A DNA stretch of 64,000 nucleotides, taken from positions 3,410,001-3,474,000 of the forward strand of contig NZ_CP016594.1 in assembly GCF_001698225.1 (NCBI RefSeq). Reading direction: 5' to 3'. The translations under genes and the position numbers were made by a program. The notes beneath the pieces were generated by a model that was not told the origin of the DNA, searched no databases, and worked only from the letters and a program-made list of their open reading frames with translations. Shown here in pieces: positions 39,636 to 49,699 of the stretch; position 1 is the first letter of the stretch, and every line of letters begins with the position of its first letter. Source of the DNA: Gordonia terrae. GTDB lineage: Bacteria > Actinomycetota > Actinomycetes > Mycobacteriales > Mycobacteriaceae.

Positions 39636-39641
39636 AGTGTA
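39636..39641 (-). promoter_or_regulatory. Probable -10 box of the ileS leader
   Basis: TACACT on the minus strand fits TANNNT and lies 16 bases before stem I of the T-box. A TTGGCC about 19 bases upstream is a possible weak -35. Confidence 0.5.
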
Positions 39642-39703
39642 GCGACGACCTGCACGGTCGGGCCAACGGGTTCGACGGCATCCGCTACGCGCCCGCCACC
39701 GGG

Positions 39704-40564
39704 TCAGTCAGCAGGCGGATGCCAGTTCGGATCGAGCGGGTCGAAATCCGGGCGCCGACGGCGAGACGCCGAATCGTCGGGGCGTTCGGGAGGCGTCGAC
39801 GAGTCGTCCGGTCCGGCGGTGTCGCCGCCCGGCACGTTGTCGGGGACCCACCCCGACTGCGCTGGATCCAACGGCCGCCGGCCCGATGGAGGTGACGTCG
39901 GGGGGCGCCCCCATCCCTGCGGCTGCCCGGGCTGAGGAGGCGATTGCGGTGGCGCGGACGGCGGCGGTCCGAACCGACCGGACTGCTGGGCAGGCGAGAC
40001 CGTGCCCGGAGGCGGCGACGCGTAGCGCGGTGGAGCCGGCGGCCGCTGGAGGCCAGGAGATCCCCCCGCGGCGCGCGCGTCGTCGGGTGCTGCGCTCGGT
40101 ACGGGATTGTCCGCGCTCGGCGCGTCGGCGCCGACCGACCGCAGGTAGTCCGCCAGATTTCCCTCGCGACGTTCCGGCGCGGGGCGACCGGGGGGCACGG
40201 AACCCTCCGGAGCGGCCATCCCGGGTTCGAACGACCCCGGCCGGTAGGCGTCCGGACCGTCATCGACCGAATCCACGGCACCGGACACGGGATACCGACG
40301 GGTGGGCGCATCCGCGGCCACATCGTCTGTCGGCTCGCGCTCGACATCGGAGTCGGCCGGGTCGCGACCAGCACCCGGGACCATGTCCTCGAGCGACCGA
40401 CCCGCCTCGCCCTCGCGGCCGGCGAACACGTCCACCAGCAGGAATCCGAGGCCGACGAGACAGACCACGATGCAGGCCACGGCCAGCCACACGGTCCCGG
40501 TGATGAGGCCGAGGATGAGCAGCACGAACCCGAGAAGGGTCGCGGCCAGGGCCAAGGTCAGCAC
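39704..40564 (-). CDS. Two-helix membrane protein with long Pro-rich tail, upstream of ileS
   Basis: 286 aa. The N-terminus has two close helices ([20 protein letters not shown] and [20 protein letters not shown]); the remaining 230 residues are acidic then Pro/Gly/Arg-rich and probably disordered. GTG start at 40564 with a weak ribosome-binding site. It lies directly after wag31, the position held by membrane protein Rv2144c in M. tuberculosis, which is shorter. A role in polar growth is possible from position only. Confidence 0.7.
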   Translation of the reverse strand: MLTLALAATLLGFVLLILGLITGTVWLAVACIVVCLVGLGFLLVDVFAGREGEAGRSLEDMVPGAGRDPADSDVEREPTDDVAADAPTRRYPVSGAVDSVDDGPDAYRPGSFEPGMAAPEGSVPPGRPAPERREGNLADYLRSVGADAPSADNPVPSAAPDDARAAGGSPGLQRPPAPPRYASPPPGTVSPAQQSGRFGPPPSAPPQSPPQPGQPQGWGRPPTSPPSGRRPLDPAQSGWVPDNVPGGDTAGPDDSSTPPERPDDSASRRRRPDFDPLDPNWHPPAD

Positions 40565-40597
40565 ATCACCAGCCTAGTGCGCACCGAATGGTCCAGA

Positions 40598-41413
40598 TCA
40601 GCTGGGCGAGTAGCTGCTGAATCCACCGTTACCCGGATCGTTCGAGAACGACTGATCGGGCCGACCACCCTCGACGGGAGCCGCACTGCCACGCTGCTGG
40701 AGTTCCTCGAGCTGCGATTCCAGGTAGGTCTTGAGACGCGTCCGGTACTCGCGCTCGAAGGTCTTGAGCTGTTCGATCCGACCCTCGAGAACACCGCGCT
40801 GCTGGTTGATCGTGCCCATGATCTCGCTGTGCTTGCGCTCGGCATCGCTCTGCAGCGCGTCCGCACGCTCCTGCGCCTGGCGCAGCTGCGCCTCCGATCG
40901 CGTCTGCGCGTCGGCCAGGATGGCCTCCGACCGCTGGCGGGCGTCGGCGAGCATGGCGTCGGACTTCGTCTGCGCCTCGGACACCATTGTGTCGGCCCGT
41001 GTCTGGGCGTCGGACAGCATCGCGTCGGCATCCGCGCGAGCGCTCCCGGTCAGACGGTCCGCGGTGTCCTGGGCCAGTGCGAGCACGCGGGCGGCGCGCA
41101 CGTTGGCGTCGTCGTTGGTCGCCTGCGGGGCCGGCGTCGGCGCCGGGGCGGGAGGCTCGGGAGCCGCAGCGGGCTTGGCGAACATCTGGGTCCGGTCGTC
41201 TGCCGAGGAGCCGGCACCGGAGCGGGCATCGGCGAGCTCTCCCTCGAGCTCCTCGACGCGCTGCTTCAGGTCGGTGTTCTCCTCGATCAGCCGGGCGAGC
41301 TCGGCTTCGACGAAGTCGAGAAACTGATCGACCTCATCCTCGTTGTAACCGCGCTTACCGATGGGCGGTTTGCTGAACGCGACGTTGTGCACATCAGCTG
41401 GAGTCAGCCGCAT
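40598..41413 (-). CDS. wag31: Polar growth protein Wag31 (DivIVA)
   Basis: 271 aa coiled-coil protein that marks the cell poles and directs tip growth. The DivIVA N-domain is clear: [41 protein letters not shown] Pro/Ala-rich spacer and a long heptad-like region ([40 protein letters not shown]) follow. GAGGGG lies 8 bases before the ATG. It is separated from yggT by a 322-base region, so it has its own promoter. Confidence 0.96.
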   Translation of the reverse strand: MRLTPADVHNVAFSKPPIGKRGYNEDEVDQFLDFVEAELARLIEENTDLKQRVEELEGELADARSGAGSSADDRTQMFAKPAAAPEPPAPAPTPAPQATNDDANVRAARVLALAQDTADRLTGSARADADAMLSDAQTRADTMVSEAQTKSDAMLADARQRSEAILADAQTRSEAQLRQAQERADALQSDAERKHSEIMGTINQQRGVLEGRIEQLKTFEREYRTRLKTYLESQLEELQQRGSAAPVEGGRPDQSFSNDPGNGGFSSYSPS

Positions 41414-41735
41414 GTCGGTTCCCCTCGTGTCTGGTGGTGAACTTGTGTTCAGTTGGCGGGCCGTCCAACCCGGGTCGCGCGACGATGGGTCGTTCGACCA
41501 ATCCAGGTTGTCACTAACTATTCATACCAGTCAAAAATCGTAACTGGCGTCCAATCCTGTCACACGCGAACCGTTGGTCGCATCTCTTCGATGCACTGTC
41601 GAAATGAAACAGTCATCCGAAGATGACTTACAACGGTAGACCATTCCCCTATCGCGGGGTACCCGCGCGTCGCGGCGCGCGTGTCGACGAATGACGCTCC
41701 GCCGGGTGCGCGCCCGTTCGCGGGCGGGGCGGAGA
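41414..41735 (-). promoter_or_regulatory. AT-rich wag31 promoter region and yggT 3' end
   Basis: No gene is seen. The middle (41500-41650) is much richer in A+T than the surrounding DNA. On the minus strand it reads ATTTTTGACTGGTATGAATA, with possible promoter hexamers TTGACT and TATGAA, though their spacing is not canonical. Near the yggT end, CGCGGGGTACCCGCG (41654-41668) forms a short hairpin that may be a terminator. Confidence 0.45.
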
Positions 41736-42077
41736 TCACGGACGGACGAGATGAGCGGCGATCGCCAGCGAGTCGGCCAGGGCGTCGGCACGCAGACCGT
41801 TCACGATGTTCATTCCGATGATCACGACGAGCATGACGATCATGAGCGACAGGTCGAGCCGGATGGGGCCGAGCGGGATCGGCGGGAGGACACGTCGCAG
41901 GGCCTTGATCGGGGGGTCGGTCACGGTGAAGACCATCTCGATCACGACCACCGCGACGCCGGTCGGACGCCACTCGCGGGCGAAGGTTCGGACCAGTTCG
42001 ACGACCAGGCGGCCCAAGAGGAGCAACCAGAAGATCAGCAGGATGTAATACAAGACGCTCAACAGAATCGCAGCCAC
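41736..42077 (-). CDS. YggT family membrane protein
   Basis: 113 aa with two hydrophobic regions (LLSVLYYILLIFWLLLLGRL and LDLSLMIVMLVVIIGMNIVN) flanking a conserved loop with VTDPPIKALRRVLPPIPLG, the YggT signature. GTG start at 42077. It lies between sepF and wag31, the usual actinobacterial order; family members are linked to division and osmotic functions. Confidence 0.9.
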   Translation of the reverse strand: MAAILLSVLYYILLIFWLLLLGRLVVELVRTFAREWRPTGVAVVVIEMVFTVTDPPIKALRRVLPPIPLGPIRLDLSLMIVMLVVIIGMNIVNGLRADALADSLAIAAHLVRP

Positions 42078-42133
42078 GCGTCAAGAGTGCCTGAACATGG
42101 CGCGCGGCGACGAACCGAGGTCCCCGACGCCGG

Positions 42134-42853
42134 TCAGGAGTGGTTGTAGAAACCCGTCTCGGCGATCTTGCGGCGGTCCTCCGGCGACACGTCGACGTCG
42201 GCGGGCGACAGCAGGAACACCTTCGTCGCGACCTTGTCGAACGACCCGCGGAGGGCGAACGCGAGACCCGCGGCGAAATCAACGAGTCGCTTGGCGTCGT
42301 CGTTGCTCATGTCGACGAGGTCCATGATGACCGGGTTGCCGTCACGGAACCGCTCACCGATGGTGCGCGCCTCGCTGTAGTCCGACGGCCGCAGGGTGGT
42401 GATCTTCTGCAGCGGGCTGTCGGCGAAGACGCGTTCCAGTTCGACGCGCGGGTCCGCGCCCATCGACCGCGGTGCAGCGGCGGCGCGCAGCGCGGCGCTC
42501 GACGAGCGCTGGAGGGGTTCGAGGCGCGCCGGCGCCCGCATCGGGCCGTCGCCGGATGCGCGGGGCGCGGCGTAGGCGAACTCCGCCGCATATTCCGGGG
42601 CGAGTTCGTAGCCGGCGTCGTAATGGCGGTCGGCCAGTTCGTCCCGGTAGGCCATCTCCTCGCGGTAACCCGCATCGCGGAACGAGGGCTCGTATCCGGG
42701 GTCGAAAGACGAGTCGCCGTAGTAGTCGTCACGGTAGGCACGCTCACGCGACCGCTCACGCAGCGGCGGGGCCGACTCCTCGAGGTAGTCGTCCTCGTAC
42801 TCGCTGGGCGGCACCATGCCGAAGTAAGCCTTGAACTTCTGCATCGTGGTCAT
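42134..42853 (-). CDS. sepF: Cell division protein SepF
   Basis: 239 aa. The N-terminal amphipathic membrane-binding helix is MTTMQKFKAYFGMVP, followed by a long Tyr/Asp/Arg-rich linker, then the SepF core (LRPSDYSEARTIGERFRDGN, PVIMDLVDMSNDDAKRLVDF, AAGLAFALRGSFDKVATKVF). SepF ties the FtsZ ring to the membrane; many actinobacteria lack FtsA, and SepF takes that role. The start at 42853 has GAGAGG upstream; the longer frame has no homology. Confidence 0.94.
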   Translation of the reverse strand: MTTMQKFKAYFGMVPPSEYEDDYLEESAPPLRERSRERAYRDDYYGDSSFDPGYEPSFRDAGYREEMAYRDELADRHYDAGYELAPEYAAEFAYAAPRASGDGPMRAPARLEPLQRSSSAALRAAAAPRSMGADPRVELERVFADSPLQKITTLRPSDYSEARTIGERFRDGNPVIMDLVDMSNDDAKRLVDFAAGLAFALRGSFDKVATKVFLLSPADVDVSPEDRRKIAETGFYNHS

Positions 42854-42966
42854 TGACGGCCTCTCTGGTAGTGCGACGCCGGTTGCTGCCGTGCCGGGTG
42901 GTGCATCTGTTGTCAGTGAGTTCTTTGCGCTTCTTGTGTCACTTGGTTCTGGTGTTACCAATGTGA

Positions 42967-43734
42967 TTACTGAGAGACTAGCGGCCGCTCACCCATGATC
43001 GCGGTTCCGACACGCACGCATGTCGAGCCCGCGGCAACCGCCGCTTCCATGTCTCCGGACATGCCTGCCGACAGTTCCGCGGCGTCGTCGAACCGCACCC
43101 GGAACGCCTCGTGGACACGTGCCGTCTCGGCCATCCAGTGCGCGGGGTCGCCATGCAGCGGAGCGATGACCATCAGCCCGCGCAAGCGCAGCGAGTGCGC
43201 GGCGACGACCTGCTCGGCCAGACTCGTCAGGTCGGCTTCGACGACACCGCCGCGCTGCGGATCGCCGTCGAGGCTGACCTGGAGCAGGATGCCGAGTCGG
43301 TCGGCGCGTTCGCCGTCGTCGAGCGCCGCGGCAGCGGCACGTTCGAGTGCGTCGACGACCTTCGGACGGTCGACGGAGTGCACCGCGCGCGCCCACCGTG
43401 CGACCGAGCGCGCCTTCTTGGACTGCACCGAGCCGATCATGTCGAACACCGGGACGTCGTCGGGGTCGGGCGACTCCCAGTCGCCCAGCTCCCAGTCCCG
43501 GAGCACACTGGCGACCTTCCGTCCGGCTTCGGGTTCGCGCGACTCCCCGAACGCACGCTCGCCCAGCTGCAACAACCTGCGGACGTCGTCCGCCGGAAAG
43601 AACTTCGTCACCACGAGCAGTTCGCACGAGCCCGCCGGGCGACCGGCGGACTCCACCGCCGCGTCGAGGCGACGACGCACTGCCGCCAGCCGGTCCCCCA
43701 GTTCGACGGTGCGCGCATCAGATGACCCGGTCAT
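42967..43734 (-). CDS. YggS family PLP homeostasis protein
   Basis: 255 aa, alanine-racemase-like barrel without racemase activity, known to buffer pyridoxal phosphate. The PLP lysine lies in CELLVVTKFFPADDV; other landmarks are ERAFGESREPEAGRKVASVL, FDMIGSVQSKKARSVARWAR, GLMVIAPLHGD and SAGMSGDMEAAVAAGSTCVR. AAGGA precedes the ATG at 43734. It lies between sepF and the pgeF gene, the standard order. Confidence 0.92.
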   Translation of the reverse strand: MTGSSDARTVELGDRLAAVRRRLDAAVESAGRPAGSCELLVVTKFFPADDVRRLLQLGERAFGESREPEAGRKVASVLRDWELGDWESPDPDDVPVFDMIGSVQSKKARSVARWARAVHSVDRPKVVDALERAAAAALDDGERADRLGILLQVSLDGDPQRGGVVEADLTSLAEQVVAAHSLRLRGLMVIAPLHGDPAHWMAETARVHEAFRVRFDDAAELSAGMSGDMEAAVAAGSTCVRVGTAIMGERPLVSQ

Positions 43735-43759
43735 GTCCCCATCCTTCTCGCCACCGGGT

Positions 43760-44521
43760 TCATTCCCCGAGCGGCCCGCCGGCTCCGCTCCCGGGAGTCT
43801 CGTGGGTCTCGTCGGTGTCCGGGTCCATCCAGATGACCGAGGCGAGCCGTCCTGTGGGCGCCCCGCGTCGGTGGCTGAACAGGCTCGGATCGGAGATCGT
43901 GCATCGCGGATCGACCGCGACACCGGCCACTCCCGCGTCCAACAACTGCCGCCGGAGACCGGCGCGCAGATCGAGGCCCGCGGTGCCCTTCTTGGTGCGC
44001 ACGGCGCTGCCCGGCAGGTGCTTCTCGACATCGGCCTGCATCGCGGCGGGCACCTCGTAGTGGTCGCCGCTCGCGGCCGGACCGAGAAAAGCACCGATCG
44101 ACCCGATCCGGGCCCCGAGGTCGACCATGGCACGCAGCGTGGCCGGCACGATGCCGATCCGGGCGCCGACACGTCCCGCGTGGACCCCCGCGATCACACC
44201 GGCCTCGTCGTCGCTCAGGAGTACCGGGACGCAGTCGGCGGACAGCACCGCGAGGGCGAGCCCGGGTGTGGTGGTGACCAGCGCGTCGGTGACCGGCACC
44301 GGCTCAGTGACCGGTCCGTCGACCACGTTGACGTTGCGGCTGTGGATCTGCTCCATCCACACCACCGACCCGGCCGGGACGCCGATCTGCTCGGCCAGCC
44401 GGATCCTGTTGGCCGCCACCGCTTCCGGATCGTCCCCTACGTGATCACCGAGATTGAACGAATCGTACGGAGACACCGAGACCCCGCCGGCACGGGTGGT
44501 GATGACACGACGCACCCGCAT
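43760..44521 (-). CDS. pgeF: Peptidoglycan editing factor PgeF / YfiH (laccase-domain family)
   Basis: 253 aa. The Cys/His set of the family is visible: LAVLSADCVPVLLSDDEAGV, GVHAGRVGARIGIV, and CTISDPSLFSHRRGAPTGRL. In E. coli the homologue removes misincorporated serine from peptidoglycan precursors. The ATG at 44521 lies 8 bases after the ftsZ stop, so the genes are co-transcribed. Confidence 0.9.
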   Translation of the reverse strand: MRVRRVITTRAGGVSVSPYDSFNLGDHVGDDPEAVAANRIRLAEQIGVPAGSVVWMEQIHSRNVNVVDGPVTEPVPVTDALVTTTPGLALAVLSADCVPVLLSDDEAGVIAGVHAGRVGARIGIVPATLRAMVDLGARIGSIGAFLGPAASGDHYEVPAAMQADVEKHLPGSAVRTKKGTAGLDLRAGLRRQLLDAGVAGVAVDPRCTISDPSLFSHRRGAPTGRLASVIWMDPDTDETHETPGSGAGGPLGE

Positions 44522-44529
44522 CCGGGGGC

Positions 44530-45696
44530 TCAGCGCTTCATGAACGACGGCACATCGACGTCGTCGTCATCGAGCCGCACGGTGTTCCGACGAGGCGGTT
44601 CCTGCTCCTGCTCGAACGGATCACCCGCACCCTTCGGCATGTCGCCGAACAGCGGATCGTTCTTCGGCGGCGAGTTCACGGCACCGGCCTGGCCCTGACC
44701 GACCGCGGAGCGTCCCGCGGCGGCGGGCACGTCGGCCCGCTTCTTCGGCGAACCGCCGTCGAAGCCGGCCGCGATGACCGTGACCCGCACCTCGTCGCCG
44801 AGGTTGTCGTCGATCACCGTGCCGAAGATGATGTTGGCGTCCTCGTGCGCAGCCTCCTGCACCTGGGTCGCGGCGTTGTGGATCTCGAACAGACCCAGGT
44901 CGCTGCCACCTGCGATCGAGATCAGCACACCACGGGCGCCCTCCATCGAGGCCTCGAGCAGCGGTGAGTTGATCGCGGACTCCGCGGCCTTGCGCGCCCG
45001 CTCCTCGCCACGAGCCGAACCGATGCCCATCAGCGCACTGCCGGCATCGCTCATGACGCCCTTGACGTCGGCGAAGTCGACGTTGATCAGGCCCGGCGTC
45101 GTGATGAGGTCGGTGATGCCCTGCACACCGTTGAGGAGTACCTCGTCGGCGCTGCGGAACGCGTCCATCAGGCTGACCTGCGCGTCGCCGAGCTGCAGCA
45201 GACGGTCGTTCGGGATGACGATGAGGGTGTCGCAGGACTCGCGCAGGGCGGTGATGCCCGCCTCGGCCTGTCCGCCGCGACGCTTGCCCTCGAAGGCGAA
45301 CGGGCGGGTGACCACACCGACGGTGAGCGCGCCGAGCTTGCGCGCGATCGATGCGACCACGGGTGCGCCACCGGTGCCGGTGCCGCCTCCCTCGCCCGCG
45401 GTCACGAAGACCATGTCGGCGCCCTTGAGGAGTTCCTCGATCTCGTCGCGTGCATCCTCGGCGGCACGGCGACCGACCTCGGGGTCGGCGCCCGCGCCGA
45501 GACCTCGGGTCGAGTCACGCCCGACGTCGAGCTTGACGTCGGCGTCGCTCATCAACAGCGCCTGGGCGTCGGTGTTGATCGCGATGAACTCGACTCCCTT
45601 GAGTCCCTGCTCGATCATCCGGTTGACGGCATTCACGCCGCCACCGCCGATGCCGACGACCTTGATGACGGCCAGGTAGTTGTGCGGTGGCGTCAT
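44530..45696 (-). CDS. ftsZ: Cell division GTPase FtsZ
   Basis: 388 aa tubulin homologue that forms the division ring. The GTP-binding tubulin signature [20 protein letters not shown], the T7 loop ([20 protein letters not shown]) and the conserved C-terminal tail [12 protein letters not shown], the docking site for SepF, are all present. AAGGAAGG precedes the ATG. It is preceded by a 330-base promoter region. Confidence 0.98.
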   Translation of the reverse strand: MTPPHNYLAVIKVVGIGGGGVNAVNRMIEQGLKGVEFIAINTDAQALLMSDADVKLDVGRDSTRGLGAGADPEVGRRAAEDARDEIEELLKGADMVFVTAGEGGGTGTGGAPVVASIARKLGALTVGVVTRPFAFEGKRRGGQAEAGITALRESCDTLIVIPNDRLLQLGDAQVSLMDAFRSADEVLLNGVQGITDLITTPGLINVDFADVKGVMSDAGSALMGIGSARGEERARKAAESAINSPLLEASMEGARGVLISIAGGSDLGLFEIHNAATQVQEAAHEDANIIFGTVIDDNLGDEVRVTVIAAGFDGGSPKKRADVPAAAGRSAVGQGQAGAVNSPPKNDPLFGDMPKGAGDPFEQEQEPPRRNTVRLDDDDVDVPSFMKR

Positions 45697-46026
45697 GCGC
45701 TCGCCTTCCTTGTGTGGATCGACCTCGTGGTGAGTCGCGATCTCGTCGTGATGTGTCTGTGTGGACCGGCCGGTCCGCGTCCCGCTGGCGACAAACCCTA
45801 AACCTGAACCATAGATTTAGAGTTATGTCAAGTAACTCGTTGTGGTCATGACGCTAGGCATCGAGGGCGCCGGTATCCAGATCCGCCCTCGGCGTGTCGG
45901 GAAGTCGCACCCGAATTGCCCCGGAATCCGCGGCTTTTCACTCGTGCTCGGGGGTGACCGCGCCGTCAGCGGCGGGTTCGCACGGCCACGCCGGCGAACC
46001 CGGGAACGCCCGGACCCGCCGGGCGG
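45697..46026 (-). promoter_or_regulatory. ftsZ promoter region with conserved AT-rich block
   Basis: No gene is seen. On the minus strand, bases 45835-45790 read TTACTTGACATAACTCTAAA then TCTATGGTTCAGGTTTAGGG. It holds a perfect TTGACA (45831-45826), but the TANNNT hexamers are 12 (TATGGT) or 25 (TAGGGT) bases away, not the canonical 17. On the plus strand three hexamers run AAACCC, TAAACC, TGAACC in tandem. I recall a similar block upstream of ftsZ in related actinobacteria. Confidence 0.5.
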
Positions 46027-46728
46027 TCACCGATAGGCCGGGAATTCGGGGCTCGCCACGTTGTACATCGTCGCCTTGCGGGTGAGCAGGTGCGTGAGCG
46101 TGCGGGCCTTCTCGGCGCCCCGGTCGCTGTCACCCCACACGACGGTGCGCTTCTCGGACAGGGTGAACTCGATGTCGACGGGTGAGGTCGCGGTCACCCG
46201 GATGACCTGCCGCGCCAGCGATTCGGGCAGTCCCGCCACCGCCGCGATGGTCTCCCGGGTGGTCGGGTCCGCCGGTCCCGGATTGGGGGTGACGAGTACC
46301 GGGAGCTTGAGCACCTCGGGCGGGACCCCCTGCGTGCGGTCGTAGTCGAGGAACGCGACGCCGGATTTGTCGAGGACGTGGACGTCGTCGCCGTTGTTCA
46401 CGATCACGACCGGCACCCGCTCGACGACGGTGATGGTCAGCGACGACGGATAGCTCCGTTGCACCCGTGCCGACTCGACCGACGGGATCGTGGCGACGCG
46501 CTGCGCCACCGCCCGGGTGTCGACCTGCAGCAGCGGGGTGCCCGACGGCACCGCGGCGACCCGCAAGATCTCGTCCGCGGGAATCGATCCGTTGTCCCGG
46601 ACATCGGTGCCGCGCACCGACATCAGCGGGGTGAGATAGGCGATCAAGACCAGGCCGACCCCCATCGCGACGACCATGAGCGTGCCGAGCAGCACGCGGG
46701 ACCGGCGGCGCTCCGGCCACCGGATCAC
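46027..46728 (-). CDS. ftsQ: Cell division protein FtsQ
   Basis: 233 aa bitopic protein. One helix ([20 protein letters not shown]) is followed by a POTRA domain ([20 protein letters not shown]) and the FtsQ beta domain ([20 protein letters not shown]). The GTG at 46728 overlaps the murC stop (GTGA). It links early and late division proteins. It is the last gene before the ftsZ promoter region. Confidence 0.93.
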   Translation of the reverse strand: MIRWPERRRSRVLLGTLMVVAMGVGLVLIAYLTPLMSVRGTDVRDNGSIPADEILRVAAVPSGTPLLQVDTRAVAQRVATIPSVESARVQRSYPSSLTITVVERVPVVIVNNGDDVHVLDKSGVAFLDYDRTQGVPPEVLKLPVLVTPNPGPADPTTRETIAAVAGLPESLARQVIRVTATSPVDIEFTLSEKRTVVWGDSDRGAEKARTLTHLLTRKATMYNVASPEFPAYR

Positions 46729-48422
46729 GACACCCGCCCCGTCCGGTCGCCGGACTCCCCGGGTGCGTCGGCCGGAGATCCGGCCGGATCCGCGCCGTTG
46801 GCGGCGTCGCCGGTCGTCGACGCCGAGGCGAGCGCGGCGAGGATCTCCGGCCCCTGCATGGTGATGTCGCCCGCTCCCAGGGTGAGGACGACGTCGCCGG
46901 ACCGCGCCAGCCGGGCGACCTGCGCGGCCAGCCGAGAGAGGTCCGGGGCGAAGATGCCCGGCACCGTCAGCTTGTCCGAGATCGTGCGCCCGCTGACCCC
47001 GGGAATCGGGGCCTCGCGGGCCCCGTACACGTCGGCAACCACGACCGTGTCGGCGAGGTCCAGGGCGGCGGCGAAGTCGTCGGCGAATTCGACGGTGCGC
47101 GAATAGAGATGCGGCTGGAACACGGCGATGACCCGACCGCGCTCCGCGCCCGGCCCGCCGCGTGCGGAGACCATGTCCTGTGCCGCCGACAGCACGGCAC
47201 GCACCTCGGTCGGATGATGGGCGTAGTCGTCGATGACCTCGACGCCGCCGCGCTGTCCCCGGAACTCGAAGCGCCGGTGGACGCCACCGAACGAACCGAT
47301 CCCGGCCACGATGCCGTCGAACCGGTCCGAGATGTCGGTGGCCACCGCGCCGGCCGGCGTGCCGGTCCGAGCCGCACCGATGACCGCGGCGATCGCGTTG
47401 AGCGCCATGTGCTCTCCGGGGAGCGGAAGGATCAGCTGACGGTCCTCCACGTCCGGGCACAACGGTGCGGTGAACCGGACCGTGGCCGCTCCGCCGACGC
47501 CGCGCGGCTCCCACGACAGCATGGTGGCGACGTTCGGGACGGTCGGCGCCAGCGCGGCGTGCGTCCCGCGTCCGTACCCGAGGACCTCGACCCCCCGCGC
47601 GGTGAGCGGCTCGGCGACGCGGCCGGCCAGCGCTGCCGACCCCGGGTCGTCGAGACACACGACGAGTGACCCGCCGGTCGTGATCCGCGCGGCGAACCGG
47701 TCGAACACCTCGACATAGGCCTCGATCGAACCGAAGAAGTCGAGATGGTCGGCGTCGATGTTGGTGACCACGACGACGTCGGGTGTGTACTCCAGCAACG
47801 AGCCGTCACTCTCGTCGGCCTCGGCGACGAAGATGGGGTCGCCGCCGTGGTGTGCGTTCGTCCCCGACTCGTTCAGCTCGCCGCCGATCGCGAACGACGG
47901 GTCGGTTCCGGCATGTTGCAGTGCAACGACGGCCATCGAGGTCGTCGACGTCTTGCCATGGGTCCCCGCGATCAGCAGGCTGCGATAGCCCGCCATCAGC
48001 TGGGCCAGCACACGAGGGCGCAGGAGCACGGGGATGCCGCGTGAGCGTGCCGCGACGAGTTCGGGGTTGGTCTTGGGAATGGCGGCGTGGGTGGTCACCA
48101 CGACCGACGGGCCGCCGGGGATCTGGTCGAGCGCTGACGGATCGTGCCCGACCTGGACGCGGGCGCCACGGGTGCGGAGTTCGAGGATGCCACGGCTGTT
48201 CTTGGCGTCCGACCCGGAGACCTGACCACCGCGGGCCAGCAGGATCCGAGCGAGTCCCGACATCCCGGCGCCGCCGATGCCGACCATGTGCACGCGACTC
48301 AACTGGTCGGGCAGCGCCCCCTGGGCCGACGCCGACACGTCGCTCTCCGTCGTGTGGTCCACCGTCTCGTCGCTCACCGTCTCGTGGCTCACCGTCTCGT
48401 GGCTCACCGTCTCATCGCTCAC
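46725..48422 (-). CDS. murC: UDP-N-acetylmuramate--L-alanine ligase MurC
   Basis: 565 aa. Adds L-Ala to UDP-MurNAc. [20 protein letters not shown] opens the N-domain, the ATP loop is [20 protein letters not shown], and [15 protein letters not shown] and [12 protein letters not shown] are family motifs. GTG 48422 is chosen as start: GGGAGGTCACGGC lies directly upstream and it overlaps the murG end by 11 bases. The first 20 residues are four copies of V-S-(D/H)-E-T, encoded by a 15-base tandem repeat; homology starts only near residue 45. Confidence 0.94.
   Translation of the reverse strand: MSDETVSHETVSHETVSDETVDHTTESDVSASAQGALPDQLSRVHMVGIGGAGMSGLARILLARGGQVSGSDAKNSRGILELRTRGARVQVGHDPSALDQIPGGPSVVVTTHAAIPKTNPELVAARSRGIPVLLRPRVLAQLMAGYRSLLIAGTHGKTSTTSMAVVALQHAGTDPSFAIGGELNESGTNAHHGGDPIFVAEADESDGSLLEYTPDVVVVTNIDADHLDFFGSIEAYVEVFDRFAARITTGGSLVVCLDDPGSAALAGRVAEPLTARGVEVLGYGRGTHAALAPTVPNVATMLSWEPRGVGGAATVRFTAPLCPDVEDRQLILPLPGEHMALNAIAAVIGAARTGTPAGAVATDISDRFDGIVAGIGSFGGVHRRFEFRGQRGGVEVIDDYAHHPTEVRAVLSAAQDMVSARGGPGAERGRVIAVFQPHLYSRTVEFADDFAAALDLADTVVVADVYGAREAPIPGVSGRTISDKLTVPGIFAPDLSRLAAQVARLARSGDVVLTLGAGDITMQGPEILAALASASTTGDAANGADPAGSPADAPGESGDRTGRVS
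48361..48420. repeat. Four tandem 15-base repeats at the 5' end of murC
   Basis: Units at 48361-48375, 48376-48390, 48391-48405 and 48406-48420 differ at one to three positions around ACCGTCTCGTGGCTC. They code for VSxET repeats, and each minus-strand unit starts with an in-frame GTG. Confidence 0.85.
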
Positions 48423-49611
48423 GCCGTGACCTCCCGCCCCGGCGCCCGGCACGGAATTCCTGCGCGAGTTCGATCGCCGCGGTGGCCACCGCCGAGGCGG
48501 CGTCCCGGTGTCCGGTGCCCGCTGCGGCGACCGACATCTCGTTCAGCCGCACCGAATCCGTCAGCAATGCCGGCACTTCGCGGGCAACCCACTCGGCGTC
48601 GACCGTCGAATCATCGACGAGCAGTCCCCCGCCCGCCTCCACGACGGGCAAGGCGTTCAACCGCTGCTCGCCGTTTCCGTGCGGCAACGGGACGTAGATC
48701 GCGGGTAGTCCGGTCGCCGACACCTCGGCGACGGTCATCGCACCCGAGCGGCACATCACCAGATCGGCGGCCGCGTACGCGAGATCCATTCGCTTGAGGT
48801 ATCCGACCGCACGGTACGGCGGCGCGCCGTCGACGACGGCGGGATCGATCGAGTTCTTGGGGCCGTAGGCATGCAACACGCCGATACCGGACCTGCCCAA
48901 CGTCTCCGCCGCGCCCGACACCGCGTCGTTGAGTCGCTGCGCACCCTGCGAGCCGCCGAAGACGAGCAGCGTCGGCGCGTCGTCGTCGAGTCCGAAGTAG
49001 TGGCGCGCCTTCGCTCGCAGGGCCGGACGGTCGAGTTCGGCGAGCACACCGCGGACGGGGATGCCGACGACCGTCGCGTCGAGCCCGGAGCCGTCGACGG
49101 CCGCCAGGACGCGGTCGGCGAACCGGGCACCGACCTTGTTGGCGATGCCCGCCGAGGCATTGGCCTCGTGGATGACGATCGGGATCCTGTTGCGCCGCCG
49201 CAGGTGCATCTGTGCCGCCAGGTATGCGGGCACCGACACGTACCCACCGAAGCCGATGACCACGTCGGCATCCACGTCGTCGAGCACCCTGCGGGTGGCG
49301 GCCACCGAACCGAGCAGACGACCGGGGGTACGCGCCAGATCGAGGCCGGGCTTGCGCGGCAACGGCACCGGCGGGATCAGCTGCAGGTCGTATCCGCGTT
49401 CCGGGACCAGATCGACCTCGAGGCCCCGCCTGGTGCCCAGGGCGGTGATGCGGGCGGTCGGATCGATGCGGCTGACCGCGTCGGCGACGGCGAGGGCGGG
49501 CTCGATGTGACCGGCCGTACCGCCACCGGCGACGACCACCGACAACGGACGGCCCGTCGGCCGCCCGGTCGAATCAGCGTGTACTGCACCCGAACTCACC
49601 GGCGTCGTCAC
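48412..49611 (-). CDS. murG: UDP-GlcNAc--lipid I transferase MurG
   Basis: 399 aa glycosyltransferase that makes lipid II from lipid I at the inner membrane face. [20 protein letters not shown] is the N-terminal signature; [20 protein letters not shown] and [20 protein letters not shown] mark the UDP-GlcNAc site. The start is GTG 49611; a second GTG four codons later is possible. It lies 88 bases after the ftsW stop. Confidence 0.95.
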   Translation of the reverse strand: MTTPVSSGAVHADSTGRPTGRPLSVVVAGGGTAGHIEPALAVADAVSRIDPTARITALGTRRGLEVDLVPERGYDLQLIPPVPLPRKPGLDLARTPGRLLGSVAATRRVLDDVDADVVIGFGGYVSVPAYLAAQMHLRRRNRIPIVIHEANASAGIANKVGARFADRVLAAVDGSGLDATVVGIPVRGVLAELDRPALRAKARHYFGLDDDAPTLLVFGGSQGAQRLNDAVSGAAETLGRSGIGVLHAYGPKNSIDPAVVDGAPPYRAVGYLKRMDLAYAAADLVMCRSGAMTVAEVSATGLPAIYVPLPHGNGEQRLNALPVVEAGGGLLVDDSTVDAEWVAREVPALLTDSVRLNEMSVAAAGTGHRDAASAVATAAIELAQEFRAGRRGGRSRRER

Positions 49612-49699
49612 TCCATTTCAGCGTCTGGTCATGTCAGCCGGGCACCCATGCCCGACGGGTCGGGGCGGTCGCACTCCGGCACCTCGGGGACCCCACCGG

